Below, in pieces: positions 1 through 11,330 of a DNA stretch of 45,253 nt. The stretch is taken from contig JAJYSW010000002.1 in the NCBI GenBank assembly GCA_021793335.1, positions 1 to 45,253 on the forward strand, in the 5' to 3' direction. The notes beneath the pieces were generated by a model that saw only the letters and a list, made by a program, of their open reading frames with translations, searched no databases and had not been told where the DNA came from. Both the position numbers and the translations under genes were made by a program. How positions within the stretch are numbered: the first letter of the stretch is position 1; each line of letters begins with the position of its first letter. Origin of the DNA: Actinomycetes bacterium. Lineage in GTDB: Bacteria > Actinomycetota > Actinomycetes > Mycobacteriales > Micromonosporaceae.

Positions 1-8
1 CCCGGCCG

Positions 9-1145
9 GTGCCGGTGCGGCTCCTGGCCGACCCGACCGGGCTGCTGTCGCGCTCGGGCATCGACTTTCGCGACCACGCGCTGCTCGTCGGCCTCGACCT
101 GCCCGACCCGGTCGTCCCGGTCCATCCCTGGCAACTCGAACACCGGATCCTCCCGGCCCACCGCAACCTGTTCGACACCGGCCGCCTGCGAGTGCTGGAC
201 ACGGTGATCCCGACCTGGCCGACCGCCGCCGTCCGCACCGTGTGCGGCGCCGACCGGCCCGGCCACCTCAAACTGGCGCTGGGCATCCACATCACCTCCA
301 CCAGGCGCGACATCGCCCCGGCCACCGCACGGCTCGCCCCGGCCTTGACCGCCGCCGTCGCGGCCCTGATCGCCGACGACCACTCGCACGCGATCGCAGC
401 CGACCAGGCCGGCGCCTGGCTCCCGGGATCACGCGACCTGACCGCGATCGCCCGCGCCCCCTTGGCCCAGGCCGCACCCGCCGGCACGGTCGTGATCCCC
501 GCCGCGGCCCTGTGCACCGCCTCACCGGTCACCGGCCTCGCGCTCGCCACCGAATACGCCCACTGGTCCGGCGACCCGGAGACCTGGATCCGCTCCTACG
601 CGGCCCTGGTGTCCCCGCCGGTGCTGCGCCTGGCCTCCCACCACGGCATCGGGCTCGAAGCCCACCTCCAGAACACCCTGGTCGCCTTCGACGGCCCCAC
701 GCCGGTGCGTCTGATCACCCGTGACCTGGGCGGCGTCAGGCTGCACCGCCCCCACCTGGACGTGGACCTGCCGGCGGGCAGCCCCATCGTCGCCGAGGAC
801 CGCACCGCCGTCCTGGCGAAGGTGGCCTATACGCTGTTGCAGAACCAACTGGCCGCGATCGTCGCAGCCCTGGCCCGCGACTGCGGCCTGAACGAGGCCC
901 GGTTCTGGGCCGACCTGGCCGACCTCATCGCCGGCCTCGACCTGCCCGCGGCCGACCGCGACCTGTACCTGGCCGAGCACCTGCCGACCAAGGCGCTGCT
1001 GACGATGCGGCTCCATCCCGGAACGGAGGCCGAAGCATGGGTGGACAATCCCCTGCACCGCGGCGATCGACGACGACCGTGGCCGACTTCGCCCGCCACC
1101 TGCCCTCCCCGGCATCCGCCTGGATCTATTCGCCCGCCCGCCTGA
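9..1145 (+). CDS. NIS siderophore synthetase, IucA/IucC family (5' end probably truncated by window edge)
   Basis: VHPWQ, 'HLKLALGIHITSTRR' and 'GLEAHLQNTLVAFDG' motifs typical of IucA/IucC synthetases plus FhuF-like C-terminal part; the frame runs up to the window start. Confidence 0.9.
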   Translation: MPVRLLADPTGLLSRSGIDFRDHALLVGLDLPDPVVPVHPWQLEHRILPAHRNLFDTGRLRVLDTVIPTWPTAAVRTVCGADRPGHLKLALGIHITSTRRDIAPATARLAPALTAAVAALIADDHSHAIAADQAGAWLPGSRDLTAIARAPLAQAAPAGTVVIPAAALCTASPVTGLALATEYAHWSGDPETWIRSYAALVSPPVLRLASHHGIGLEAHLQNTLVAFDGPTPVRLITRDLGGVRLHRPHLDVDLPAGSPIVAEDRTAVLAKVAYTLLQNQLAAIVAALARDCGLNEARFWADLADLIAGLDLPAADRDLYLAEHLPTKALLTMRLHPGTEAEAWVDNPLHRGDRRRPWPTSPATCPPRHPPGSIRPPA

Positions 1146-2212
1146 CCGACCGGCTCGAACGGCTCCGCGAGGCGCTGGGCGGGCACACCGTCTTGTACGC
1201 CATGAAAGCCTGCGCCAACCCCGCGGTCCTGGCCGCCGCCGCCGAGCACGCCGACGGCATCGAATGCGCCTCGGCCGATGAACTCACCGCCGCCGTCGAC
1301 GCCGGAGCCGACCGCCTGGCCTTCTCCGGCCCGGCCAAGACCGCCCGCGACTTCACCCGGGCCGCCTCACTCGACACGGACCTGTGTGTCCACGTCGAAG
1401 GACTGCGCGAACTCGACGGCCTGGCCGCGGCCGGTTTCACGGGCCCGGTGGCGTTGCGCGTCAACCGCGGCCGTCCCCTACCCGGCAGCCACCGCATGGC
1501 CGGGGAGGCGACCCCGTTCGGCTTCGACGAGGCCGCGGCGGGGGCCGCGGCCGCCCACGCCCGCGACCTCGGCCTGGACGTGATCGGCTTCCACCTGCAC
1601 GCGGTCTCGAACTGCCTGGACGCCGACGCCTACGCCGACCACGTCCGCGACGCACTCGACTGGTCCCGCCGCGCCGCCGCCCGGTGGCGCATCGACCTGC
1701 GGTATGTGAACGTCGGCGGCGGCCTCGGCGCCGACCCGCGCGGCGAAACGATCGACCTGCGCGCCCTGTCCGCCGGACTGGCGGGACTCGACACCACCGG
1801 CATCGAACTCGTATTCGAGCCCGGCCGGTATCTCGCGGCCGCCGCCGGCTGGTACCTCACCGAAGTCGTCGACGTCAAGACCATCGCCGGTCAGGCCTTC
1901 GCCCTCGTCCGCGGCGGCACCCACCATTTCAGGCTGCCGGCGGCATGGGGCTACTCGCACCCGTTCACCGTCATCCCCGTCGACCACTGGCCTCATCCGT
2001 GGCCCCGCCCTCGCCTGACCGAGGTCGAAGTCCGCGTCTGCGGCGAACTGTGCACGCCCCGCGACGTCCTCAACGCCGGCCAGGCGGTCGCATCGCTGGC
2101 CGTGGGCGACCGGCTCCTGTTCGGCAACGCCGGCGCCTACGGCTGGGAGATCTCCCACGACCGGTTCCTGAGCCACCAGCGGCCCCTACAGGTCGTCATC
2201 GACGGCGCCTGA
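1037..2212 (+). CDS. Fold-type III PLP-dependent decarboxylase (ornithine/DAP decarboxylase family; SbnH/AcsE-like siderophore enzyme)
   Basis: 'VLYAMKACANPAVLAAAA' (PLP Lys region), 'GFHLHAVSNC', 'NVGGGLGADPRG', 'FEPGRYLAAAAG', 'CGELCTPRDVL'; directly follows the NIS synthetase. Confidence 0.88.
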   Translation: MGGQSPAPRRSTTTVADFARHLPSPASAWIYSPARLTDRLERLREALGGHTVLYAMKACANPAVLAAAAEHADGIECASADELTAAVDAGADRLAFSGPAKTARDFTRAASLDTDLCVHVEGLRELDGLAAAGFTGPVALRVNRGRPLPGSHRMAGEATPFGFDEAAAGAAAAHARDLGLDVIGFHLHAVSNCLDADAYADHVRDALDWSRRAAARWRIDLRYVNVGGGLGADPRGETIDLRALSAGLAGLDTTGIELVFEPGRYLAAAAGWYLTEVVDVKTIAGQAFALVRGGTHHFRLPAAWGYSHPFTVIPVDHWPHPWPRPRLTEVEVRVCGELCTPRDVLNAGQAVASLAVGDRLLFGNAGAYGWEISHDRFLSHQRPLQVVIDGA

Positions 2213-2414
2213 ATCCGCCTGCCGCGCCCGCGCCCGGGCCTGTGACTACGATGAGGGGCCGGCCGCCGACCGGTGCGCCGCGCCCGAACCGCCACGGCCA
2301 TGCCCGTGGCGACCACCGTCCCCGGGCGCACCGCCACGGGTCGGGTGACGGACACCACGCGTCACATGACAACCTAAGAGCCTCTAAGATCCCCCTCTCC
2401 TTCGAGGAGCCGTC

Positions 2415-3596
2415 ATGCCCAGTAAGCGTCATGCCCGCCGAATGCACCGGGACGCGGCACGGCTGGCCTCCACCGGGAACCACCGGACCGCACTGGCCGG
2501 CTACCGGCGAGCAGCCGCCGAATACCGCGCCTACCTCCAGACCCGAACCGGCGACCACACCGCCCGCACCGAACTGGTCGACCTGCTCGCCGACGTCAGC
2601 ACCGCCGAGCAGGCATTGAACGAGCACGCCCGGTCCGCCGCGGCCCTGACCGAACGCCTCGACCACCTGCGTGAGCTCGACCGGCCCCGCGCCCAGATCG
2701 CCGCCGCCGAACTCGACGTGGCCGAAACCCACTTGCAGTCCGGTCACCTGCTGACCGCCGCCACCCGCGCCGACAGCGCCGTCCGCTCACACAGCCGCCG
2801 CGACGCGGCCGACCCGCACACCGCGGCGTTCTGGGACCTGGCCACCGCCTTGGCGCGCAACGCCCGCATCCTCCACCGCACCGCCGACCCCGACCTCGCC
2901 GTCGGCGCCGCGGACCAGGCCGTCCGCATGCTCCTGGCCGCCCCCGACCGGGACCGAGACCCGCGCGGCCGCGACTATCTGCGAGACGCGCTCGGCCTGG
3001 CGGTCGAACTGCACACGGCCGCCGGCCGCACCGCCTATGCCCGGACCGCCGCCCGACTGTTCGAGTCCCGTTTCCCCGAGGCCGGGCCGGCCGCCGCCGC
3101 GGCGGCGGCGCCGCCGCTGACACTGCGAGCTGCGCTGACCGCAGCCGGGCGGCTCGGCGTCTTCACCGAAGCGAACCTGATCGACCGGCTGTGCCCCGAC
3201 CCGGTCGCCCCCGACGCGCCGCCGGCGGTCACGGCACGCTGCGACCCCGGCTTGGCTCCGATCGCGTTGCATGCGATCGGACCGGCCGTCGTGGATCTGC
3301 GGACGTCGCATCCGAGTCTGGCTTGGCGGATGGCCACCGAGATCCATTACCTGTTGACCGCCGCTGACCGGGAAGGCGAGCGGAACCTGCGGTCGAACTT
3401 CCGTGATCACGGGCCGGTGTGGCTGGGCATGCTCATGGCGCTGACCGAGGGGGTCGCCCGCCGCCCGAACCTCGCGGCCGACCTGTCGGCGGTCGTGACC
3501 GACCTGCTGGGGCGGATGCGGTCGCGTTATGCCGGTGAAGGGCCCCTGGTCGAAGCGGCCCAGAGGTTCGTCAACGCGCACCGACCCTGGCGGTGA
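2415..3596 (+). CDS. Hypothetical protein with TPR-like N-terminal helical repeats
   Basis: Ala-rich helical repeats (GNHRTALAGYRRAAAEYRAYLQ...), upstream GGAG (ttcgaggagccgtcATG); the C-terminal half is unassigned. Confidence 0.7.
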   Translation: MPSKRHARRMHRDAARLASTGNHRTALAGYRRAAAEYRAYLQTRTGDHTARTELVDLLADVSTAEQALNEHARSAAALTERLDHLRELDRPRAQIAAAELDVAETHLQSGHLLTAATRADSAVRSHSRRDAADPHTAAFWDLATALARNARILHRTADPDLAVGAADQAVRMLLAAPDRDRDPRGRDYLRDALGLAVELHTAAGRTAYARTAARLFESRFPEAGPAAAAAAAPPLTLRAALTAAGRLGVFTEANLIDRLCPDPVAPDAPPAVTARCDPGLAPIALHAIGPAVVDLRTSHPSLAWRMATEIHYLLTAADREGERNLRSNFRDHGPVWLGMLMALTEGVARRPNLAADLSAVVTDLLGRMRSRYAGEGPLVEAAQRFVNAHRPWR

Positions 3597-3633
3597 ACCG
3601 CAGGAACGGACACGGTCCGGCCGGGCCGGGCCT

Positions 3634-4395
3634 TCAGCTCACCTGCCGGTCGGCCCACACGTGCATGGCCGCCCGCAAGTAGACGGCGAGGCCGGCGGCG
3701 ACGGCATCGAACACGGCCGCGAACTCGGGACTGTCGACGTACAGATCGCCAAGCCCCCGGTACGCCTGTGCTTCGGGGGCGGCGCCCCACGTCGAGGCGA
3801 CGATCGCATAGTGCTCGGCGACGACCTCCTGCACGGCCGCATCGTCGGCGGCGCAGCCTCGCTCGCGCAGTTCGGCCATGCGCCGGTGGACCGCCTCGAA
3901 CCGCCCGGGGACGGCCTCGCGCTCGGCCTCGCCCATGCGCCGCATCGCGGCCGCTCCGGCGTCGACGGCGGCATCGCCCCAGCGGCGGCGCGCTTCGGCC
4001 TCGTATTCGGAACGGCGGCGGGCATCGAGCCCCGCGAACCAGGTTTCAGGTGCCATCGGTCGGCCTCCTTCGAGTTGTCGGATGGTGTCATCGACGGTGG
4101 CGGCCAGACGGTCGAGCCGTTCACGTTCGGTCTTGAGCTGCTCGGCGTGCCGCCGGAGCGCGGTGACGGCGTCCAGGCCGCCGTCGAGGATGTCGCCGAT
4201 GGTCGCCAGTCCGAGTCCCAACCGCCGCAGCAGCAGGATCTGCTGGAGGCGCAGCAGCTCGGCCTCGCCGTAGCGGCGCAGGCCGCCGTGACCGGTGGCG
4301 GCGGGTTCGAGCAGCCCGATCGCGTCGTAGTGTCGCAGCGTGCGCGCGGAGACGCCGGCCAGCTTCGTCACCTCGGTCATCGGCCAGGTTCGCAT
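3634..4395 (-). CDS. MerR family transcriptional regulator with TipAS-type ligand domain
   Basis: N-terminal 'TEVTKLAGVSARTLRHYDAIGLLEPA' MerR HTH; C-terminal helical domain with 'E.VAEHYAIVA...LGDLYVDSPEFAAVFD', TipAS-like. Confidence 0.88.
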   Translation of the reverse strand: MRTWPMTEVTKLAGVSARTLRHYDAIGLLEPAATGHGGLRRYGEAELLRLQQILLLRRLGLGLATIGDILDGGLDAVTALRRHAEQLKTERERLDRLAATVDDTIRQLEGGRPMAPETWFAGLDARRRSEYEAEARRRWGDAAVDAGAAAMRRMGEAEREAVPGRFEAVHRRMAELRERGCAADDAAVQEVVAEHYAIVASTWGAAPEAQAYRGLGDLYVDSPEFAAVFDAVAAGLAVYLRAAMHVWADRQVS

Positions 4396-4615
4396 GTCGC
4401 TCCTCGGTTCGTCGATGTGTCTTCGACGGTAGGCGCTGACGCCGCGTCAACCGCAACCCCGGAGCTCAGAGACGCGCATCACCGATTCGGGCCGCTACTC
4501 GGGGGCGGTCGCGTCGTTGTTCAAAGTGACTGCTCCCTGCGTGGACGGGGGCCGTCACCGACGGGCCCACCGGCGCGGCCCGGACCATGCTCCCCGCTCA
4601 CGCGGGGCTGGAAGC

Positions 4616-4653
4616 GCGTGCGGCCCCCGGCCGGTGAGCCGGGGGCCGCACGC
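4616..4653 (-). terminator. Factor-independent terminator-like hairpin downstream of sdhB
   Basis: Perfect 16-bp stem GCGTGCGGCCCCCGGC / GCCGGGGGCCGCACGC with 6-nt loop, immediately 3' of the sdhB stop; no clear U tract. Confidence 0.75.
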
Positions 4654-4667
4654 GTAAGGCGAAATCG

Positions 4668-5410
4668 TCAGGCGGCGCGGGTCGCGGCCTTGCGGAAATC
4701 AGCGTTGAGACGGCCGATCACGTCCAGGCCGATCTCCTTGGGACAGGCCGCACTGCATTCACCGGTGTTGGTGCACCCGCCGAAGCCGGCCTCGTCATGT
4801 GCGGCGACCATGCCGAGCACGCGCGTGTGCCGCTCGGGCTGCCCTTGGGGCATCAGCCCCAGGTGCGCGACCTTCGCGGCCATGAACAGCATCCCCGACC
4901 CGTTCGGGCAGGCCGCCACGCAGGCACCGCAGCCGATGCAGGCCGCCGCCGAGAAAGCGGCGTCGGCATCGGGCTTGGGCACCGGCACCGCGTGGGCATC
5001 GGGTGCGGTCCCGGTCGGCGCCGAGATGTACCCGCCGGCCTGGATGATCCGGTCGAACGACGACCGGTCGACCACGAGGTCCTTGACGACCGGGAACGCC
5101 CCGGCCCGCCACGGCTCGATGTCGATGGTGTCCCCATCGGAGTATTGACGCATGTGCAGCTGGCAGGTCGTCGTCGCCCCTTGGGGCCCGTGCGCCTGCC
5201 CGTCGATCATGAGCGAGCAGGCCCCGCAGATGCCCTCACGGCAGTCGTGGTCGAACGCCACCGGGTCCTCGCCCTCGGCGATGAGCTGCTCGTTGAGCAC
5301 ATCGAGCATCTCCAGGAAGGAGGCGTCCTCGGAGATGCCGTCGATCACGTAGGGCACCATCTTGCCCTTGTCTTCGGCGCCGGCCTGACGCCAGATTCGC
5401 AGGCGTAGTT

Positions 5411-5414
<4 letters not shown>
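4668..5414 (-). CDS. sdhB: Succinate dehydrogenase/fumarate reductase iron-sulfur subunit
   Basis: '[15 protein letters not shown]', '[14 protein letters not shown]', '[15 protein letters not shown]' Fe-S ligands; GTG start at 5414 overlaps the sdhA stop. Confidence 0.95.
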
Positions 5415-7351
<1,937 letters not shown>

Positions 7352-7353
7352 GT

Positions 7354-8091
7354 TCAACTCACCAGCCCGAAGGTGACCGCCAGGGGCACGATCGCGAACC
7401 CGGCGGAGACGATGACGGCGACGGCGAGCGCGATGATCTGCGTCCGCTTGCGCCACTTGTGGTCGGGCCCGGCGATGGTCTGCACGGCCGACCAGATGCC
7501 GTGCCTCAGATGGAATCCGAGGGCGATCACGGCGAGCAGGTACAGCACGGTGACCGGCCACCGTTCGGGCGTGAAGGAGGCGACGACGGCCCCGTAGGCG
7601 TCGGGGGCGTCCTTGACGGGGTTGACCGTCCGGAAGGTCAGGTCCAGCAGGTGCCAGACGAGGAAGAAGACGATGACGACCCCGCCCCAGCGCATCGTGG
7701 CCGCGGCGTGACGCGACTCGCCGCGGGCGGGCCGCCGGTGGGCGTAGCGCACCGGGCGGGCGCGGGCGGCGCGGCGGGTGAGCACGATCGCCGAGGCGAT
7801 GTGCGCGACGGCGGCGGCGATGAGGCCCAGGCGCATGATCCACAGCAGCGTCTCGTGCGGCAAGAGCGGCTCGCCGAAGGTCCGCAGTCCGTGGGCGTAG
7901 GCGTTCATCTCCTCGGGGCCTTCGAAGACGTGGAGGTTGCCGGCCATGTGGGCGATGATGAACAGCACCAGCAGCACGCCGGAGACGGCCATGGTGATCT
8001 TCAGGCCGATCGAGGAACGCCATCGTGGCGTGGGGCGGGCGCGTCCGGGGCCGGGGGGCGCGGCCGCGCGCGTTGCAAGTTCCGTAGACAC
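7354..8091 (-). CDS. sdhC: Succinate dehydrogenase cytochrome b subunit
   Basis: Five-TM-like protein, '[13 protein letters not shown]', '[18 protein letters not shown]', '[15 protein letters not shown]'; first gene of the sdhCAB operon. Confidence 0.92.
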   Translation of the reverse strand: MSTELATRAAAPPGPGRARPTPRWRSSIGLKITMAVSGVLLVLFIIAHMAGNLHVFEGPEEMNAYAHGLRTFGEPLLPHETLLWIMRLGLIAAAVAHIASAIVLTRRAARARPVRYAHRRPARGESRHAAATMRWGGVVIVFFLVWHLLDLTFRTVNPVKDAPDAYGAVVASFTPERWPVTVLYLLAVIALGFHLRHGIWSAVQTIAGPDHKWRKRTQIIALAVAVIVSAGFAIVPLAVTFGLVS

Positions 8092-8139
8092 GGCCCCACG
8101 CTAGACGCGAGACACGTCACGAGTCCAATTCATGGTAGC

Positions 8140-8154
8140 GGCATGTTCCATGCC
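8140..8154. promoter_or_regulatory. Candidate LysR-type regulator binding site between lysR and sdhC
   Basis: Perfect inverted repeat GGCAT-gttcc-ATGCC in the 71-bp divergent intergenic region. Confidence 0.45.
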
Positions 8155-8162
8155 AGTAAGTT

Positions 8163-9095
8163 ATGGACATGCGCATTCAGCAGCTCAACGCTTTCCTCGC
8201 CGTCGCACAAACCAGGCATTTCACGCAAGCAGCCGGAAACCTGGGTGTGACACAACCGTCATTGAGCAAACAAATCCAAGCACTCGAACACGAACTGGGC
8301 GCACCCCTGTTCACCCGAACCCGAGGCCGCATCGAACTGACCGACATCGGCCACACCCTCATCGGCCACGCCCGCCGCATCACCGCCGCCCACGAAGCCG
8401 CCCGAGCCGACATCGACGACGTCCTCGCCGTCCGCGCCGGACGCCTCCGACTCGGCGCCACCCCCAGCCTCTGCTCCTGGCTCATCGCCCCCCTCCTCGT
8501 CCGCTACGCCGAAGCCCACCCCGGCGTCACCGTCACCCTCACCGAAGACGGCTCCGGCCCCCTCACCGAACACCTCAGCGCCGGCGACCTCGACCTCGCC
8601 TTCACCATCGGCGAGACCCCCACCGAAACCGGCCTGGCCGTCCAACCGCTCCTCTCCGAAGCCCTCGTCGTCGCCTCCGCCGCCGACCAGCCCCCACTCA
8701 CCCGCCAGGCGTACATCGGCCTCCCACAACTGCGCGAACAACCCTTCGTCCTCCCCGCACACGGCTACGACCTGCGCAACCTCACCGTCACCACCTGCCA
8801 GGACGCCGGATTCACCCCCATCGTCACCGTCGACGGCGGCGCCACCGACGCCGTCGCCGGCCTCGTCGAAGCCGGCCTGGGCATCGCCCTCCTCCCGGCC
8901 ATGATCGTCGCCGCCAACCCGGGCCTGCGCGCCACACCCCTCGCCCCACCCGGCGCCAGCCGCACCATCGCGCTCACCGCCCGAGCCGACACCCCGCTCA
9001 CCAAAGCCGCGAACGCCTTCGCCGGCTGCCTCCAAACACACCTGACCGACCTCCACGCCTGGGGACGCCTCCCCGAAGGCATGAGCGCCATCTGA
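8163..9095 (+). CDS. LysR family transcriptional regulator
   Basis: 'MRIQQLNAFLAVAQTRHFTQAAGNLGVTQPSLSKQIQALEHELGAPLFTR' HTH; periplasmic-binding-like effector domain; divergent from sdhCAB. Confidence 0.93.
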   Translation: MDMRIQQLNAFLAVAQTRHFTQAAGNLGVTQPSLSKQIQALEHELGAPLFTRTRGRIELTDIGHTLIGHARRITAAHEAARADIDDVLAVRAGRLRLGATPSLCSWLIAPLLVRYAEAHPGVTVTLTEDGSGPLTEHLSAGDLDLAFTIGETPTETGLAVQPLLSEALVVASAADQPPLTRQAYIGLPQLREQPFVLPAHGYDLRNLTVTTCQDAGFTPIVTVDGGATDAVAGLVEAGLGIALLPAMIVAANPGLRATPLAPPGASRTIALTARADTPLTKAANAFAGCLQTHLTDLHAWGRLPEGMSAI

Positions 9096-9247
9096 ACCCG
9101 ACGGGCCCGCACCGACACCACGACCCATCACAGACCTCATAGCCCGAACCCCCACCCCACCGACCGACAGGGCCGCAACGCACCGCCCACTCCCCAAACC
9201 ACGAGGCGATGCATACCGGCTCCCACTCCACGAGGCCCCAGCACCCA

Positions 9248-9628
9248 TCAGCGCTCGCCGGCCACCCCCAAACGACGATCGAACATCGCCGCGACCTGCC
9301 GCGCCGAAGGATCACCCGCATCGGGATCGGCCCCGGCCTCCAACAGCACCGCCACGACCGCCCCGAAATCCTTGAACACCGCCCCGGCCAACGGCGACTG
9401 CCCGCGATCATTGCGCCGCTCCACATCAGCACCACGATCGATCAACGCCCGCACCGTCCCGGCATGCCCGTGATACGCCGCCAGCATCAACAACGAATCC
9501 CCCGACCCGTTGACCAAATCCACCGGCAGCCCCGCCTCAACGAACGCCAACAACCGCGCCGTCTCGCCCTGCCGGGCCAAATCGAACGCGGCCTCACCGA
9601 TCCGACGAAACTCCTCATCATCACTCAT
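9248..9628 (-). CDS. Ankyrin repeat protein
   Basis: 'GDSLLMLAAYHGHAGTVRALIDRGADVERRNDRGQSPLAGAVFKDFGAVVAVLLEAGADPDA' ankyrin consensus; start at MSDDEEF. Confidence 0.88.
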   Translation of the reverse strand: MSDDEEFRRIGEAAFDLARQGETARLLAFVEAGLPVDLVNGSGDSLLMLAAYHGHAGTVRALIDRGADVERRNDRGQSPLAGAVFKDFGAVVAVLLEAGADPDAGDPSARQVAAMFDRRLGVAGER

Positions 9629-9754
9629 GCCCGACAGCTTGGCACACCCCCACAGCACCCGACGAACGAACACGACACTAACGGGTAACCGACACTGCAC
9701 TGTCCTTACCCGCCCTGTCCAGCAGATTCACCCACCGAACCACCGAACCGGGTA

Positions 9755-9784
9755 TTGACATCGGTGCAGCACGAACGCCAAGAT
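9755..9784 (+). promoter_or_regulatory. Possible sigma-70-type promoter (TTGACA -N18- CAAGAT)
   Basis: TTGACA at 9755-9760 and a weak -10 at 9779-9784, upstream of the 9859 ORF. Confidence 0.35.
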
Positions 9785-9858
9785 TGAGCACGAGCGCGAC
9801 CAAGGCGGGACGCTGACACCCCCGCCGGGCATCGCGCCACAACGGTGGGAGCAACACG

Positions 9859-10122
9859 GTGAAGGACTCGCGCATGAACGAGCCGAACATTCTCGGACAA
9901 TTCCAACTCGAACACCGCACGATCCAAGTCAGCGGCGACGGCCGCACCAGCGGCACCGTCTGGCTCGAACGCCTCCACCCCGACCCGCCCATGGCCCTGG
10001 GCTGCGTCGTCGAACTCGACACCCCCACCCCCAGACTGCGCCTCTACCGCGCCGAATGGTCCCCCGACCTCCGCGACGAAGCCAAAGAACGCACCATCGC
10101 CGTCTGGCGCAACTCACAATGA
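9859..10122 (+). CDS. Small hypothetical protein (87 aa; alternative start at 9874)
   Basis: Coherent protein-like composition and a plausible promoter upstream; no recognised family. Confidence 0.55.
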   Translation: MKDSRMNEPNILGQFQLEHRTIQVSGDGRTSGTVWLERLHPDPPMALGCVVELDTPTPRLRLYRAEWSPDLRDEAKERTIAVWRNSQ

Positions 10123-11253
10123 CGACAACGCCCGCACCACACCCGCGGCCTTCGCCTCAGCCTCGGCCACCTCCGCCACCGGATCCGAACGCCACGTGAC
10201 CCCACCCCCGGCCCACACGTGCACCGACTCCGCATCGAACGCCACCGTCCGAATCGTCAACCCCAACCGCAACCGGCCCCCCGAAAGAAACCCGAACGCA
10301 CCCATCGCCGGACCCCGCCCCACCGGCTCGATGCCGCCGACCAGATCCAGCACCGCCGCCTTCGGCGTCCCCGTCACCGACCCCGGCGGACACACCGCCC
10401 GCAACAACGCCGCCAACCCCGCCCCCGGAACCAAGCGACACGACACCGCCGACTCCGCCTGCCACAGATCAGCCCACCGGCGAACGGTGAACAACCCCTC
10501 GACCTCGACACTCCCGGGCACCGCCACCCGCGCCAGATCATTACGCGCCAAATCCACGATCATCACATGCTCGGCCCGCTCCTTGACCGACGCGAGCAAC
10601 GCCGCCCGCCCCGCCACCGTCGCCGGAGCCGTCCCCTTGATCGGAAACGTCGCCGCCCGCCCCGCCCCCGACTCCAGAAAACACTCGGGCGAACCGGACA
10701 CGACCATCCAATCCTCCCCGGCCAACACCCCACCCCACACCGCACCCTCAACACCCATCACCGCCGCAGCCGCACCCGCCACATCCCCCCGCCACGGCGC
10801 CCACCGATGCCCCACCACACACGCCTGATACACCTCACCGCGACCGATCGCCTCCTGCACCACGGCCACCGCCTTCGCATGATCGGCCCGCGACCAAGAA
10901 CGACGCCACCGCCCCACCGAGAACGACCCGGACTCGGTCACCGCCGCAGCCGACCCATGCGCATACGCCACCAGCGCCACATCCGGCACCGCAGACACCG
11001 GCGTAGGCGCCCCCACCGCCCCACCGGCCATCACCGCACCCGCAGCCGCCGACACCAACACCGCCACACCGCACACCGAACCCCGACCCGAACCGTGCAC
11101 ACCCCCGAAACCAGCACAGAACGCATCGACGATCGCAGCCGGATCACCGCCGTCACCGACCCGCCACTCCACCCGATCGACCTCGACCAGACCACCCCGG
11201 CAACCCGCCGGCACCCCCGGCGGCACCGCGCTCACAGCAGCGAACATCGACAT
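10114..11253 (-). CDS. pabB: Aminodeoxychorismate synthase component I-like chorismate-binding protein
   Basis: 'FPIKGTAPAT' (the PIKGT motif of aminodeoxychorismate synthases), 'VDLARNDLARVAVPGSVEV', 'PPGSVTGTPKAAVLDLVGGIEPVGRGPAMGAFGF', 'GGGVTWRSDPVAEVAEAEAKA'. Confidence 0.88.
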   Translation of the reverse strand: MSMFAAVSAVPPGVPAGCRGGLVEVDRVEWRVGDGGDPAAIVDAFCAGFGGVHGSGRGSVCGVAVLVSAAAGAVMAGGAVGAPTPVSAVPDVALVAYAHGSAAAVTESGSFSVGRWRRSWSRADHAKAVAVVQEAIGRGEVYQACVVGHRWAPWRGDVAGAAAAVMGVEGAVWGGVLAGEDWMVVSGSPECFLESGAGRAATFPIKGTAPATVAGRAALLASVKERAEHVMIVDLARNDLARVAVPGSVEVEGLFTVRRWADLWQAESAVSCRLVPGAGLAALLRAVCPPGSVTGTPKAAVLDLVGGIEPVGRGPAMGAFGFLSGGRLRLGLTIRTVAFDAESVHVWAGGGVTWRSDPVAEVAEAEAKAAGVVRALSSL

Positions 11254-11330
11254 CGAACCAGTATGCGCACCACCCGGACCGGACCTCCCGGACCGACCCC
11301 CACCAGTGGGTCAGTTCACGCCCGGCCCGC

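Noticed and set aside
3529-5148. 539-aa plus-strand ORF
   Set aside because: Antisense to the MerR/TipAS and sdhB genes; no family motifs.
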